A stretch of DNA of 64,000 nucleotides from Rhizoclosmatium globosum (taxonomy: Eukaryota > Chytridiomycota > Chytridiomycetes > Chytridiales > Chytriomycetaceae). Location: NCBI GenBank assembly GCA_002104985.1, contig MCGO01000152.1, positions 1 through 64,000 on the forward strand. Reading direction: 5' to 3'. How positions within the stretch are numbered: position 1 is the stretch's first letter; each line of letters begins with the position of its first letter. Under the pieces are notes generated by a model. That model saw only the letters and a list, made by a program, of their open reading frames with translations. It ran no database searches and was not told the origin of the DNA. Position numbers and translations under genes: made by a program. Below, piece after piece: positions 23,459-35,327 of the stretch.

Positions 23459-23866
23459 TGGAGTTTCTACAGTGAAGAATAAGATGTTCCTTCATTCGTC
23501 AAGAATCTCGTCTTTTTTATTTATTAGCAAAAAAAAAAAAGAAATAAAATGATTTCAGCAATTCTGTTTGTGCTTTTGGTTGGAGCTGGGGCACGCACCA
23601 AGCCAACAAAGGACACACTTCGGCCGCACCTCCGATCGCAGGACGATGAGTCATCAAACGGCCTCGCCGCCAAACTGACATCGTTTCTGACGCGGGTCGC
23701 AGCGCCGGAGCCCAAGGTTCGACTCGTTGACTGTTTTGTGTTTGTTGCGGCGCTGGCCGAGGACGGGCGCGCGTGGATCGGCGCATTCAACGCGTGGCTT
23801 TCTGTGCGACCCGACTTTGTTGCGCCGTTGTTTGCGAACAGCGGCGGCGGATCGGTTGGCGCGCAG

Positions 23867-24876
23867 ATGCAGCATGAGGATGAGGCCGAGCACCTGTTTC
23901 AGGCGGCTGTGCAGAAGAAGGCTCAGCGGTTTGTTGCTGTTTGATCAGAAGTTAAACTAAGTACTCTTATCGATGACCTAGTGATTACTCGGAGTCTGCG
24001 AGGCTCTTTGCTCGATCTGCTTCTGCGTTCCAGGCGGCTGGCTCTGATACTGCCCTCATGGAAGCCGCAAAGGCATTTACCGAAGCTGCAAAATGCTACA
24101 GTGTGCTCAAACAAACTGCCTATGCAAAGAAGGCGAACTGCGATGCCGCTGTGTTGTATGAAAGGATGGATACAAACGGATGGACACGAGCTGCCCAACT
24201 GTACGAAAAGGTTGGACAGGACGAAAAAGATTCAGGCGATCTATTGAGTGCCCTCAGTTACTATGATAAAGCCTTGGAGCTGTATCGAAATTGTCAAGAT
24301 GGGTAAGTTCAATACCAAGTGTCGCGTGGAAGCTTCTTGCCACAATGATATCGAAATTCAAAGCGAGCGTATGGAATATTCGCATATATCTGATATTGTG
24401 GACACTGGAATGCAGAGTGACAGACGTTACCAAACAAACCCAAGACCTATATCTAATTCAGCCTTCACTTTAGGCGAACATATCAAATAGACGTAATTCG
24501 TGCACAAATTCTCTCCCTTCTTGGTCGACACTCCACCGCAATCCCACTCTACGAATCCCTCTCAGCTCACGCCATCCAAATCCCAACTCTCAAATTCTCT
24601 ATCCGCGACCACCTCACATCTGCACTCTTCTCCTACCTCGCCCTTTTAGATCAATCTGGTCTCGCTCATGCCCTCGAACGGTATTCGAACGAATACCCGC
24701 TTTTTAGTGACGTGGAACCTGTATGGCGGATGCTTGTGCAGGCATGGAGTGTTGGTGATGAGGAAGTATTTGAAAGTGTAGAGACGAAATTCAGGGTCTT
24801 GAATGGTGTGCAAAAGGGTAGTTGGCAAGAACGCGCTCTCCTTGGAGTCAAGGAGTCTCTGCATTCACTATGCTGA
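23867..24876 (+). CDS. SNAP family (alpha-SNAP/Sec17-like) TPR protein
   Basis: Three exons (23867-23928, 23982-24302, 24474-24876; introns 53 and 171 bp); 261 residues. TPR-like helices (DYSESARLFARSASAFQAAG, KAFTEAAKCY, AQLYEKVGQ) lead to a C-terminal segment ALERYSNEYPLFSDVEPVWR, which matches the SNAP signature (KYEELFPAFSDSRE in alpha-SNAP). SNAPs recruit NSF to disassemble SNARE complexes. It is somewhat short for alpha-SNAP (about 290). The open frame continues upstream to an ATG at 23549 with an unusually GC-rich 106-residue extension that begins hydrophobic; I chose 23867 because the family normally starts just before this helix. Confidence 0.72.
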
Positions 24877-24932
24877 ATAATAAACTTTAAAAAATTGTTG
24901 TTTTCGCTTCCTATTTATTTGGCTAATTGGGT

Positions 24933-26461
24933 TCAGAGGAAATCAATAACATCTCCTGTTGACTTTGGAACCAACCCCGCCCTCGCTACATACTCTTCGT
25001 TCCAAAACTTTGTCAAGTGTCGTGTTCCAGAGTCGCACAAGAATGTCAATACTGTATGTCCAGGTCCTAACCTCTTCGCTTCTCTATAGGCAGCAACAAG
25101 GTGCACAGCCGTACTTGATCCACAAAAGAGTCCATCGTTCCTCAAAATAAAGCGCGACATTTCAACAGCTTCGCGATCTAGCACTTTAAGCGCGTCGGTG
25201 ATGAGACCAGGGACGCTGAGAGCTACTTGGAAGTTGTTTGTGATACGGTTGATTCCAATTCCCTCCACAATTGTGTCGACTGACTTTGAGTGAGTGTGTT
25301 GTCGTGGAGTAAAACAAGACCATACCTTGATGTCGCTTCCTCGTCCCCTCCGCTTCCGTCGGCGAATACATGATATTGTTCTTGACCTTGAAAAAGAGTC
25401 CTGATCCCTACGAAAAACACCCCATTTTAACACCCCACCTCTTTCCACAACAGTAAAACGTCAAAACCATACCTCTGGATCCGCCAAAATCACTCTCAAC
25501 CCCGGCATCTGTGCCTTCAAATACAACGAAACACCCGCCAAAGTTCCCCCCGTCCCAGCACCCATCACAAACGAATCCAACCGCTCAATCCCATTCTCCT
25601 GCAACTGTGCATAAATCTCCGGCCCCGTCTGCGAATAATGCGTCTCGAAATTCACACGCGTTTCAAACTGGTTCACAAAGAAGGCCTTGATGGGGACTCC
25701 GTTCGCGTTCAACTAATAGAAAACAACTCCGATTATAAATAATTTGTCATAACAACTTTAGATCCCCCCCAACCCAACCCAAGAATTTACCTTCCCAGCC
25801 GCATTTATCTCTGCCGCCCTCCGTTCCGCGATCCTCACGAAATGGTTCGCATCCGCAATAGAACACGGCCGCACTTTCTCGATCCCAGCGCCAAGTTGTA
25901 TAAGGAGGTCGTATTTCTCTTTCGCTTGGTCGTCAGGCATGATGATGAGGCATTTGTAGCCTTTTGCGTTACAGATTGTAGCGAGTGAGATTCCTGTTGA
26001 GCCGACGGTTCCTGGTATGTTTTTAGTTTTTTTGGTGAGGATTGTGGGAGGGGGGGGGAAACCTTCGACGATTACGTGGTCTTGGTGTGGAGAGATTAGG
26101 CCTTTTGATTCGGCGTCGGAGATTACTGCACGGGCGAGTCTGTCTTTGCTGGATGAAGGGGAGGGAAGGTGATCAGTTGTAGGTTAACTTGTATGGACGT
26201 TGTTCAGGATTACCTTGATCCTCCTGGACTCAACAGTTCCATCTTTCCAACAATTTTACATCCAGTTGCTTTTGAAAGTGAAGGAACAAGAACGAGAGGT
26301 GTTGTGTTCAGAGTTGCGATGGTCCTGGGCAGTGATTCAGAAGACGACTTGTTCTCCTTCTTGGATTTAGATGTGGACAAGGAGAACGAATAGGCTGAAA
26401 CAATGACAGCAGCTGTTGCAGTAATTACTGCTCCAAGAAACAGTGATTCTCGTTGTTCCAT
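24933..26461 (-). CDS. Cysteine synthase 2-like PLP enzyme
   Basis: Six exons (26461-26214, 26148-26063, 26011-25791, 25712-25473, 25407-25326, 25279-24933) give 407 residues. An N-terminal hydrophobic helix (about 8-27) precedes the fold-type II PLP enzyme. The PLP lysine is K84 in SPGGSSKDR, followed by the TVGSTGISLA substrate loop, the GAGTGGTLAG phosphate-binding loop and the VDTIVEGIG segment. The membrane-anchored N-terminus and these segments match the fungal 'cysteine synthase 2' group (O-acetylserine or O-succinylserine sulfhydrylase-like, often mitochondrial outer membrane) rather than cytosolic cysteine synthase. An upstream ATG at 26509 would add 16 residues. Introns are 46-78 bp. 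Confidence 0.85.
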
Positions 26462-26606
26462 TTCTGGTTCAGAAAAAAGGAAAGAAGAAATAATAATGAT
26501 ATAGAACACTTTTTTTTGGGACTAAACATCTCTCCAAATTCAAAGCAATAATTCAAATCAAATGGTATACTTGACAGGAGCATACATCCGTCCATCCATC
26601 ACAACC

Positions 26607-28993
26607 TCATTCCAAGTAATCAACAAATCGCTTCAACCTCTCCGCAATGTTCGCATTCACTCGATACCTTCCCAAATCATCCCCAAGGCTCGTAATTATG
26701 TAATAAATATTCGTTTTGAGGACTATATGATCCTATTAGCTCTCAAACTGCCCCCCAAAGCGACAAGAAACTTACCGTGTATCATAGCCTCAGGCTCTCG
26801 TAGCACAACAGCGCCATGCTGTTTACGTCCGTGGCTACGTTCTAACGCAGCAGGTGGACTCGACAAGTGGGTTTCAACGGCAACAAGACAATTGACAAGA
26901 GACTCGAGGATATCTGGAATATCGCGCTGCACAATACCATACTTGTCCTCCTTCGTTCCTGAAATAACAAGCTTCGACACAGCTTCATGCATAAAACGAG
27001 GTTAGTATGACTAAACAGCGCGAAAGAAAAAAAAGGGAGGCTCACACTGAATCGCGAGTGAAATCACTTCATAATCAGCAAAAGCTTCCTTCGTCACACA
27101 TCTCAACCCTTTTCCTTTCTTTGGCCCAACGAGACCTTGCAATTTCTTGACAACAGATTCAAGTCCAACAAACTTGACAACACTTTCCACGGAAACCGCC
27201 GAGTGCCAGGCCTTTGTCTTTTCCTTTGAGTTCCCAACTTTATACAACCCCTTTGGATCCGCAGCAGACCCGTTCATTGACGGTACACTTGCCGAGTCGG
27301 AAGTCTCTTGCAACGAATCCAAAAGCGTTCCAATCACGTTATCGTTCTTGACAGGACTAGGTTTTACTGCGCCCGTAAGGAGTTTCGCTCTTTTTATAGG
27401 ACTTGCTGGACTCATGATATTTCCAGCATCCCCCAACTTAAGTGCCGTAATAGACCCCCAACTGGTTTCTTTTTCTCAATACCGCCGCCATCTTTTGATT
27501 TACCGGAACCAGAGGAGGCGGGTTTGTTTTTCTGGAGGGTTGTGAGTGTATCCTTGAGGCGGTTCACGCGGACGAGGCAAGCAGCCGCGATTTGGATCCA
27601 TGCAGAGTTTACGCTGGTTGTCACGTCTTGGCCTTGGAACCCGCCTGCGTATGCGGCTGGGGTGAGTTGGTTCCCGCCTTCAATGTGGGACAGGTTGTTG
27701 AAGAGGTTGTCGCGGAATGTGCGGCCTTCAGGGCCAGTTGCGATTCGGGCGAGGTCGAGGAATACGAGGGAGGTTTCGTAGGTTGCCTTGGGGGTTGTTT
27801 CGGAAAGAGAGGATTTGAGGGGTGGGAGGATGAGGGGGAGGGTTGGTGTGTGGGAGAGGGGAAGGGAATAGGTTGTTTCGAGGGATGTGTAGAGAGTTTC
27901 CCAGAGGAGAATGATGTACCAGGTTGTGAGGATGAGTTCAAGGAGGGATGGGAGGGAGAAGAGAGGGATGGAGACGATGGGGTTTCTTGTAACGGTCTCA
28001 GTGAAGATGGAAACGGTTGATGCAAAGAAAGAGTAGAGTGGGCGACGAAGTACAAGAGTAAATAAAATGTGGTAGGAGACTGAATAGAGGATTGAAAGAC
28101 GGATGGAACGGGCGAGAATGGTGGGGATAGAAGCAATCATGGATGCACTCCATTTACGCTAAAATACCATCAAATAAGCTACTTTTTAAATCATAATAGA
28201 TATCTACATACATGGACACTGGCAAATGCATGTGTACGTCGTTGGTAAAAGGCGTCGATCGCAGCATAAACGGGACCAAGCAGCAACACAGCACTCAAGA
28301 TGTATACGAGCAATTCGTTGAGTTCTCTCTGGCCATATTTTCTACACATATTGATTAGATTCGATGTTGCTCTTGATCCAGTCAGGAACATACCCTTCTG
28401 GACGAAGGATCATTGACGCGCCAAAGGGCAGCCAGTCACGGCGCAGCAACAGCGCCAATCTAGCCACGAGACCGATAACTGGCGCTGAAGCAAACAAGGC
28501 GATTGCCACATTGTTTTTAGACTTTGAGGATGAAGTTGCGGCCTGGGCAATCGCGTGGGTGGAAGCAAGGGACAGGAGACACGCAACCGTTGTTCGAATG
28601 ACAAAGCCTAGATTTTGAAGAATGTGAGTTGTTTTTTGTGAGTTGAGTTGAGTTGTAAAGAAAGGGAAGCTCACCAAGGACACTGCCCTTCACACCACCA
28701 CCAACAACACCGCCAACAAGAGCAGCAATCCCAACAGAAACCACCGAATGTTGACCAGTTGCGATGCTTTGACGCGCAGCAATTGCGGCGGCGTAGCTGT
28801 TTCCAGTTGCTGATGCTGTTCGTGGTTGTGTGTTTGACGCTGAAGCTGTGGATCCTGGGACACTGGCACTCAAGCCACTTGGAACACTGTTAACTCGTTC
28901 GCCTTGACTGTTGCCACTGCCACTGCCACTGCCACTGCCACCAACGCTGTCCTCGCCAAAGATGGCCCGTCGTCGAAGTCCTCCTTCGTTCAT
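26607..28993 (-). CDS. NDC1: Nucleoporin NDC1-like
   Basis: Seven exons (28993-28675, 28607-28394, 28341-28212, 28158-27504, 27405-27046, 26982-26776, 26722-26607) give about 666 residues. A Gly/Ser-rich N-terminus precedes six or so hydrophobic helices (residues about 85-330) and a soluble C-terminal half. The C-terminal segments KEDKYGIVQRDIPDILESL and a final amphipathic VLKTNIYYIITSLGDDL match the conserved end of NDC1. NDC1 anchors the nuclear pore, and in fungi also the spindle pole body, in the nuclear envelope. The exon 4-5 junction has two usable donors (GTAAAT at 27503 or GTATTG about 20 bp further on), so a few residues there are uncertain. Confidence 0.75.
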
Positions 28994-29169
28994 TTTTGGG
29001 ATGTTTCTTTCCTACTTCAAAGAACAACAAACTAAACAAAGCTATCTATCTCTTCTGGAATGTATAAATAGGAACACTTTAGGAAATGTCCAAACACGTG
29101 TCTCGTTCACCAATCCACAAATAGCAACTTATCTTTCTTTTTTTCTCTTGAATCCAAATCAATCAATCC

Positions 29170-32094
29170 ATGTTCTATGTTGACGATGTCGTTGAGCGGG
29201 CAGCAACGCCGGACCAGCACCAACGACTTCTCGGACTTGTGATTGCCACGGCCCTCGAAGACGAAGACGAAGACGAGGACTCGGATGACGATGCCAACGA
29301 GAACAACAACAAAGAAGCACCACCGCCAACTGGATTCGTGCGCGTGGCCTGGCTCAACGGATCAAAACACGAAACAATTAACGAACAAACAATTAAACTG
29401 GTCGACAGAGCCGCGTCAATTGGTGGTGCGTGCCTCTTGATTCACTGAACTCTCTCGCAAAAGAAAACTATCAATCAAACAATCCACACTCAGATATCGT
29501 GAGACATCCTTCTCATCCAAGACAGTCAGGAACTGTGTCACATGTCGCTCTCTCACTGTCACTCCTCCATGGCGCCGCGTCCTCCCTCCTTCCCTCTTTC
29601 ATGGACTCGACCCTGTTCAGATTCATTCATCCTCTCGAAGAAGGAATGCTCGTATCCTACTCAAATTGGATTGGAGAAATAACACATTTAACTGACAAGA
29701 TTGCTCTCTTGATTCCATCAACTCAAGCTATAGTGATTCCAAAGGATACTGACAGGATTCTTCCCATGGATGGCATTGATGATTCTTCAAAGTTTGCTCT
29801 CGCTCGTTTCTATCCTGGACAGGCAGTCGCGAGTGAAACGAAATTAAATTTGAAGAATGGTGTTTGGTTGAAAGGAGAATGGAATGACAGTTTCCGTCTG
29901 GATGAAGTATTGATTGTTGTGGGGGTCAAGGCTGTTAAAGCTCAAGTTCTATGGAGAGTGTATAATACACTGCAAGTATGTTCTTAATGAAGGGCGTTTG
30001 TTGGACATGACTAATTACACTGAAATAGAATACAACGGGTGCTAGCCAAGTTGATCCACCACCAGAAGAAATTGATCCATCTCTCCTTACTCCTCTTACA
30101 AGCATATTTGAACCATTGTCGTTTCAGTGTGGAGATTTTGTAACATTTCGCGATGAAGCACTCGCGAAACAAGTTCTCAACCTCGCACCCCACTTTGAAA
30201 TGGACACAAGCCCCTTCATGTTTGCCTTGGTATCAAACCAACCTCTACTCATTACCCTGTCTAACCCTCAAAAACAAACAAACAAAAAAACAGCGAATCG
30301 CAGAAACGAAAACAACAGTAACAGTACAATGGCAAGACGGCACATCCACAGCCTCCCTCCCCTCAACAGAACTAACCCCGCTCCTCCACCCGGATGACCA
30401 CGACTTCTGGCCCACAGACTACATAACCCTCGCCCCAACCACCACCTTCCCCCTCTCCCACCCCTCCACAACCCAACCACACCCAACCCAAGACACAATA
30501 GGCCTCATCCTCCACTGCAACGCCCGCGCAAGAACAGTCCAAGTCCGCTGGTACACACAAGACCTGACAACCCTACACCCCTCCCCACCCCTCTCCTACT
30601 CCTCCTACGAAGTCCAAATGCACCCGGACCTCCAACACCGCCCCGGGGACCGCGTGATCCTCACCCGCGCGCAGTCGGACGCGTCGACGGATTGGTTTGG
30701 AGAGGTCTTGCGCGTTGATTTGGAGACGGGGTTGGTGGATGTACGGTTTTTCGGGTCTGGGTGTGTTGGGGTTTGTTCGCCGGGTGTTCTTTTGGTGTAT
30801 AAGGTTGTTGGGGAGGAGGAGGAGGAAGGGGGGGAGGAGGGGATGGAGGAGGATGAGTGGGAGGATCAAGTGTGGGATGCGGATTCGGAGAGAGGTGGGG
30901 GGAGTAGTGTTTCGGGGGTTTCTTGGGAGACGGATGATGACGATGTGGGGGTAGGTGGTGGTGGAGGTGGTGGAGAGGATCCGTTTGAGGTGGATGATGA
31001 GGAGATGGCTGATAGTGTTGACGCGTTGAATAAGACGCATATTGGGACGCCGCCGGATGGAATGCAAGTTTTTTCAGGAGGAGGTAGGAGACCGCCGTTA
31101 AAGCTTGTCAAAAGCGTGAGTATGTTGACGGAGGATGAGATCGAATGGAATACGTTCAAGAGCTTGGAGCGTGCGCCTGAGGGGCATCGGTTTTATGCGT
31201 CAGGGAGTTTATCGTATCCTCATGCATTTCATCAGCGGATACGAAAAGAGGTTTGTGTTACGATTCCACTGTTAAAGAAGCTCATTTTCGCATAGTACTC
31301 GATCCTTTCCAAAACTCTACCTCAAGGAATCCTTGTTCGTGTCTTTGAAGACCGGATTGATTTACTACGTGTCCTCATGATTGGTCCTGATGCAACACCA
31401 TACGAAGGCGGGCTATTCCTCTTTGACGTATCACTTCCAGTTGACTACCCCAACTCTCCACCCAACGTCTTCTTCCATTCCTGGACTTTTGGAATGGGCA
31501 GAATGAATCCGAACCTGTATGAAGGTGAATGAATAATGAAAAAAATCAAATATCCCACCTTAACTCTCTCAAAAAAAATAATCAGATGGAAAAGTATGCC
31601 TCTCCCTCCTCGGAACATGGACAACCTCCCACCCTTCCGAATCATGGTCCCCCACAAAATCAAACCTCCTCCAACTAGTCGTGTCTCTCCAATCCCTCGT
31701 CCTCACCCGTCAGCCATACTTCAACGAGCCTGGGTACGAAAAGCAGATTGATACAGAGGAGGGTCGGTTAGCTTCTCAATTGTACAACGAACGTGTGTAC
31801 CTGCTCGTCTTGCGGAGCATGGAGTTTGTGATGAAGGAGTTGTTGGATGGGTTTGAAGGAGAAATTGGGTATCATTTTTATAGGGTTGGTTGGTTGAGGA
31901 AAGTGTTGGAGAGGGGGAACGAGATTGTTTCGAGGAGTTTGTTGTTGGCGGGGAAGGATGAGGACGAAGTGGATGAGGGGGTGGGTGGAGAGGTTGTTGG
32001 GTTTCCGATTCGGAGTGTAAGTGTTGGGTGTTTGAAGTTGTTGAGAGTTCGTTTGGATGCTTTGGCAGCGTTTGCGGATGGGAGAGTTAATTGA
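29170..32094 (+). CDS. UBE2O: UBE2O-like E2/E3 hybrid ubiquitin-conjugating enzyme
   Basis: Six exons (29170-29422, 29494-29975, 30029-30229, 30294-31250, 31296-31524, 31586-32094) give 876 residues. Repeated SH3-like/CR segments (VTVQWQDGTSTASLPSTEL; GDRVILT) precede an acidic, low-complexity middle and a C-terminal UBC domain. The catalytic Cys is at about 712 in DGKVCLSLLGTW, preceded by TPYEGGLFLFDV and MNPNLYE and followed by NEPGYEKQ, all diagnostic of UBE2O. Human UBE2O (about 1290 residues) multi-ubiquitinates orphan ribosomal proteins and other clients; the same role is inferred. The protein is shorter mainly between the CR regions. The stretch 30380-30700 is strikingly C-rich. Confidence 0.88.
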
Positions 32095-32241
32095 TTTTAA
32101 TTTATTTATGGGAATGTGAGGAAACACGTGTTTTTGCAATCTGTCGGACTCAGGAAGTGCGAAAAGTATTTATGGGCGAAATTGCTCAAATTGGTTTCAA
32201 AACAGTATAATAGTTCGAAAAAACTCAAAGCCAAGCAACCG

Positions 32242-33608
32242 ATGTTGTGTGAGTTTGTCTACCGCCACTTCTTCTTTATTGATATCATATGCAGCAGTAA
32301 ACGGTTTGGATATGGACAGCCTCCTCCACAAGTATGGTTAGTCGATCATCGCACTTAGCCTGCCCCCTTTATCCACACCTCATCACAATTCTTTTCCAGC
32401 CGATATGACACAAATCATGGCAGAGAACTCGGATTCGGCAGATTTGGCGACATTGGTAACGAGGACTTCATTTTGCTGATCTTAATCCAACTCAAAGACT
32501 GGCTTGAACATACAGACCGAGATCCAGGGTAATATTCAAAGAAACATACGAGAAAAGACGTCTCGTCTCACGATCATCATGAATGAAAGAGTTCCAAACT
32601 GTCGAGCCATCATTGACAAAGCCGATTCCAGCAAGAAGAGCGGAGGCATGTTCAAAAGCGCCAATTCAGATCTCACGACCGCAAAAGTTGCTGCAGAACG
32701 AGAGCTTGAGGGTCTCTTGAGAGAAAAAGTTATGCTAGAGAAAGGGCTCGCCGAGGGTCGAGCCGAATTGAATCACAATTTGCTTCGTTTGCAGGCACTT
32801 CAAGGGCGCGATCAAGAACTACGAGATGTGGTGTGGAAAGTCTTGAATTTCGTTCCTGACGTCGAAGAGCAGTATTACTCGAAAGTGCTGGATCATGCTA
32901 TCAAACAGTTTTACACGGTTTGTTTACGCCGTGATTTTAGAGTTTGTTCACTAATTCGTTCTGAAGTTTGCAACAGACACTGAAAACATACGGACAGCCT
33001 TGACAGCAATCACTGAAGCTGTAACTTCACTCGCCAAATCTACAGTCTGCTGTGAAGCAACACTGATGGACATTTATCATGTGATTCAATGGAGAGTTTC
33101 CATACGTCTGATTGCCGCTTTCTCAGCTTGGCCAAAATTGAAACATGTCGTTAATGAACCAGACTTTGCAAGATTTACCAACCCACCAAATCGGTACCCC
33201 AATTTCAGTGACGCTTCCGCTCATGAGCGATACATTTGGTCCGCACCTGAATTCAAGTCAGGAACTGAAGCCTACGAGTCTTACTTGAAACAGTTGCAGG
33301 AATTCCTTTTTGTTGAACAGAAAAGTATTCAATCTGAACTTTCTAAAACACATGGTGCGTTGTTGCATCTGTCGGAGCAAGTATCCGTGATTCGGTGTCG
33401 GTTGTTGGAATCAAGAATCGAGAGTCTTGGATACAGGCGTAGCGCTGGTACGGACCACGTTTTCTTCAAGTTGGACAGAAAGCTCTTGGATCGTATTTTG
33501 AATGGAACTGATGTAGCCGTCAGTGAAAAGCAAATTGGAATGGCTGTTGGGCAGGTGTATCCGAATGTGTTGAACTTTGGTGAAGTTCTGCCACCATCTT
33601 ATGATTGA
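32242..33608 (+). CDS. Orphan coiled-coil protein
   Basis: Proposed exons 32242-32248, 32295-32336, 32400-32455, 32516-32917 and 32967-33608 join in one frame to 382 residues. The first exon would be only 7 nt; the alternative is a start at the second-exon ATG (MDSLLHKY). The middle is a long heptad-rich helix (AERELEGLLREKVMLEKGL) and the second half is helical with no recognised domain. It ends in GQVYPNVLNFGEVLPPSYD. A degenerate copy of this C-terminus lies at 35117-35245 on the far side of a GPCR gene, so the locus was partly duplicated. Function unknown. Confidence 0.6.
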
Positions 33609-34008
33609 TTTCACGACGGCATCATTTACTCGAATAACATTATTGTTTTTCAAAGTTATTTTGTTAATTTCTTAAAAGAAAGTAAACGTATAATATCCAA
33701 ATTTAAGCCTTCTCATCCACAGGATTCTTTGAAAACATGAACGTTCAAGGTAACTCAAATCGTATTGACTTTATACTACCAGCCCCAGAAGCAAAACCAC
33801 AAGCGAACGACGATTGGGTTCAAGATAGGTAAACTTCAAATGAAACAAAACTACATGGTCTCTTAGTTCCTTCTCTTCCTCCACCGTGTCATCTTGCTAT
33901 TATCAAAATGGTTGAGGATTTAACTTCTTGGGGCTTTCTCTGATAAACGAGGAGCGTGCATTCGGAATAAGCTGAAATCACAACCCAAAGCTAAAATTTT
34001 CTTCGCTC
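33609..34008. other. Intergenic, no clear gene
   Basis: AT-rich gap of 400 bp between the orphan gene and the first GPCR gene. It contains a 31-codon open frame at 33737-33832 with no recognisable similarity, which I do not call a gene. Confidence 0.45.
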
Positions 34009-34965
34009 ATGGCATCCTTCATTCACGCCATGAACACTACCGGCAGCAGCGCCGTCGTAACATCCAATCCAAGTGGTATTACTGGTTCAAGACTTTTCCT
34101 GGTCCGCTATGCCCTCGAACTGCCCATCTATGTGGTCGGCTGCGTCCTAAACGTCTACGTCATCTACAAGTTCCTCCGCAACAACCGAAAGAACTACGAA
34201 GCATCTCGCATGAACCGTATCATCACTTGCCTTTTGGTTGCTTGTTTGGCTTGGTCGGTCGTATCCTGCATTCGTTATGTCAGTTGGCTTGGAGAAGCTG
34301 GCAACAATTTAGTCTTGCTTACGATTGAAGCGTTTGCTGGGATGGTCTGTTTGGCTACGATCTTGTCGTTTAACGTCATGTTGGCACTTGAGCGGTACTT
34401 TGTGATGCGTCAAAGAACGGATAAGGAAACGCAAGGGTACTTTACGCTTGTTGGATTTATTCTTGGAATCTATTCGTTCATTATGTTGGGTGTATATGCC
34501 ACATCGTCCAGTAACGATTCAGTTCTGCCTGACAAGGAACTCCAAGCTGGCATCTGGATTTGGTCTACAGCCGTATACTATACAGCTACAATTGTTGCGA
34601 TTATTGCTCTATACATTTCAACGTTTTTTCACACCAGAAACGTACTTCGAATGCATATCCAAACGTATTCAACAAGCGCAGCTGAAATGTTGATTCGAAA
34701 AAGGGCCATTCTCGAAATTGAGCGAAAGGTCCTGTTTTATTCGATTTGTTTTGGTTTCATTGTAGTCATCTGCTACCTCCCCGAGATTCTCATGAATGGA
34801 GTCATCGTTGCTGGACTCGTGAATCCTCACACACAAACGGACCTGTTAGAAATTTGGAAATGTGTGGCCAATGTGTTTGTTGCGTGTGATACGGTTGTGA
34901 CTCCGTTGCTTGTGGTGTTTGTAGGTCCAAAAGAAGTTCAAGACGACTCTGAAGTTGAGATGTGA
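34009..34965 (+). CDS. Rhodopsin-like (class A) seven-helix receptor 1
   Basis: Intronless, 318 residues, seven hydrophobic helices. Helix 3 ends in LERYFVMRQ, with the E-R-Y motif (residues 128-130) at the place of the class A D/E-R-Y. Helix 7 has DTVVTPLLVVFVGP, a degenerate form of NPxxY. The N-terminus is short with NTT and Ser-rich sequence (possible glycosylation) and the C-terminal tail is short and acidic. Such receptors signal through heterotrimeric G proteins; the ligand is unknown. It resembles neither fungal pheromone (class D) receptors nor retinal opsins: no Schiff-base lysine was found in helix 7. A paralogue lies at 37030-37956. Confidence 0.75.
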   Translation: MASFIHAMNTTGSSAVVTSNPSGITGSRLFLVRYALELPIYVVGCVLNVYVIYKFLRNNRKNYEASRMNRIITCLLVACLAWSVVSCIRYVSWLGEAGNNLVLLTIEAFAGMVCLATILSFNVMLALERYFVMRQRTDKETQGYFTLVGFILGIYSFIMLGVYATSSSNDSVLPDKELQAGIWIWSTAVYYTATIVAIIALYISTFFHTRNVLRMHIQTYSTSAAEMLIRKRAILEIERKVLFYSICFGFIVVICYLPEILMNGVIVAGLVNPHTQTDLLEIWKCVANVFVACDTVVTPLLVVFVGPKEVQDDSEVEM

Positions 34966-35116
34966 GATATATAGCGTAAATAAAAGGAATTTTAAAGTTA
35001 AAGCGGATGATTTCAGCTTGAAAGATCACTAAAACAATTGGATCTCTACGTAAGAAACACTTTTCCATCCACACTACCTAGGCTACAATATCAGAAGCCA
35101 TAGAGTTAAAACTTGA

Positions 35117-35245
35117 ATGAAACGTGTTTTGAATTGGACGGAAGTATATGTAATAGCCAGGAGCGAAATGGAAATTGGACTTGCTCTTGGCCAAGTTTAT
35201 CCAGACGGGTTCCGTGGAGGATTTGCCACCATCATAATATTCTGA
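35117..35245 (+). pseudogene. Remnant of the orphan coiled-coil gene's 3' end
   Basis: A 42-codon open stretch whose first part parallels the C-terminus of the 32242-33608 protein (RVLNWTEV versus RILNGTDV; SEMEIGLALGQVYP versus SEKQIGMAVGQVYP). After that, the matching ending (xEDLPPS, stop) is in another frame, so the copy is broken. No upstream exons are recognisable. It is most likely a fragment left from tandem duplication and decay. Confidence 0.6.
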
Positions 35246-35327
35246 GAGTTAATTAATCTGCAAATAAATATTTGTTTTTTAATACAAGAATGACATTCTC
35301 CTGTGTCATTTGTTTTGAAAGGGAATC

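Noticed and set aside
32116..32358. 81-codon open frame downstream of UBE2O
   Set aside because: It starts 22 bp after the UBE2O stop and has no coding character; its end overlaps the proposed first exon and intron of the orphan gene.
33737..33832. 31-codon open frame before the first GPCR
   Set aside because: No similarity, no splice partner and poor context; chance is enough to explain it.
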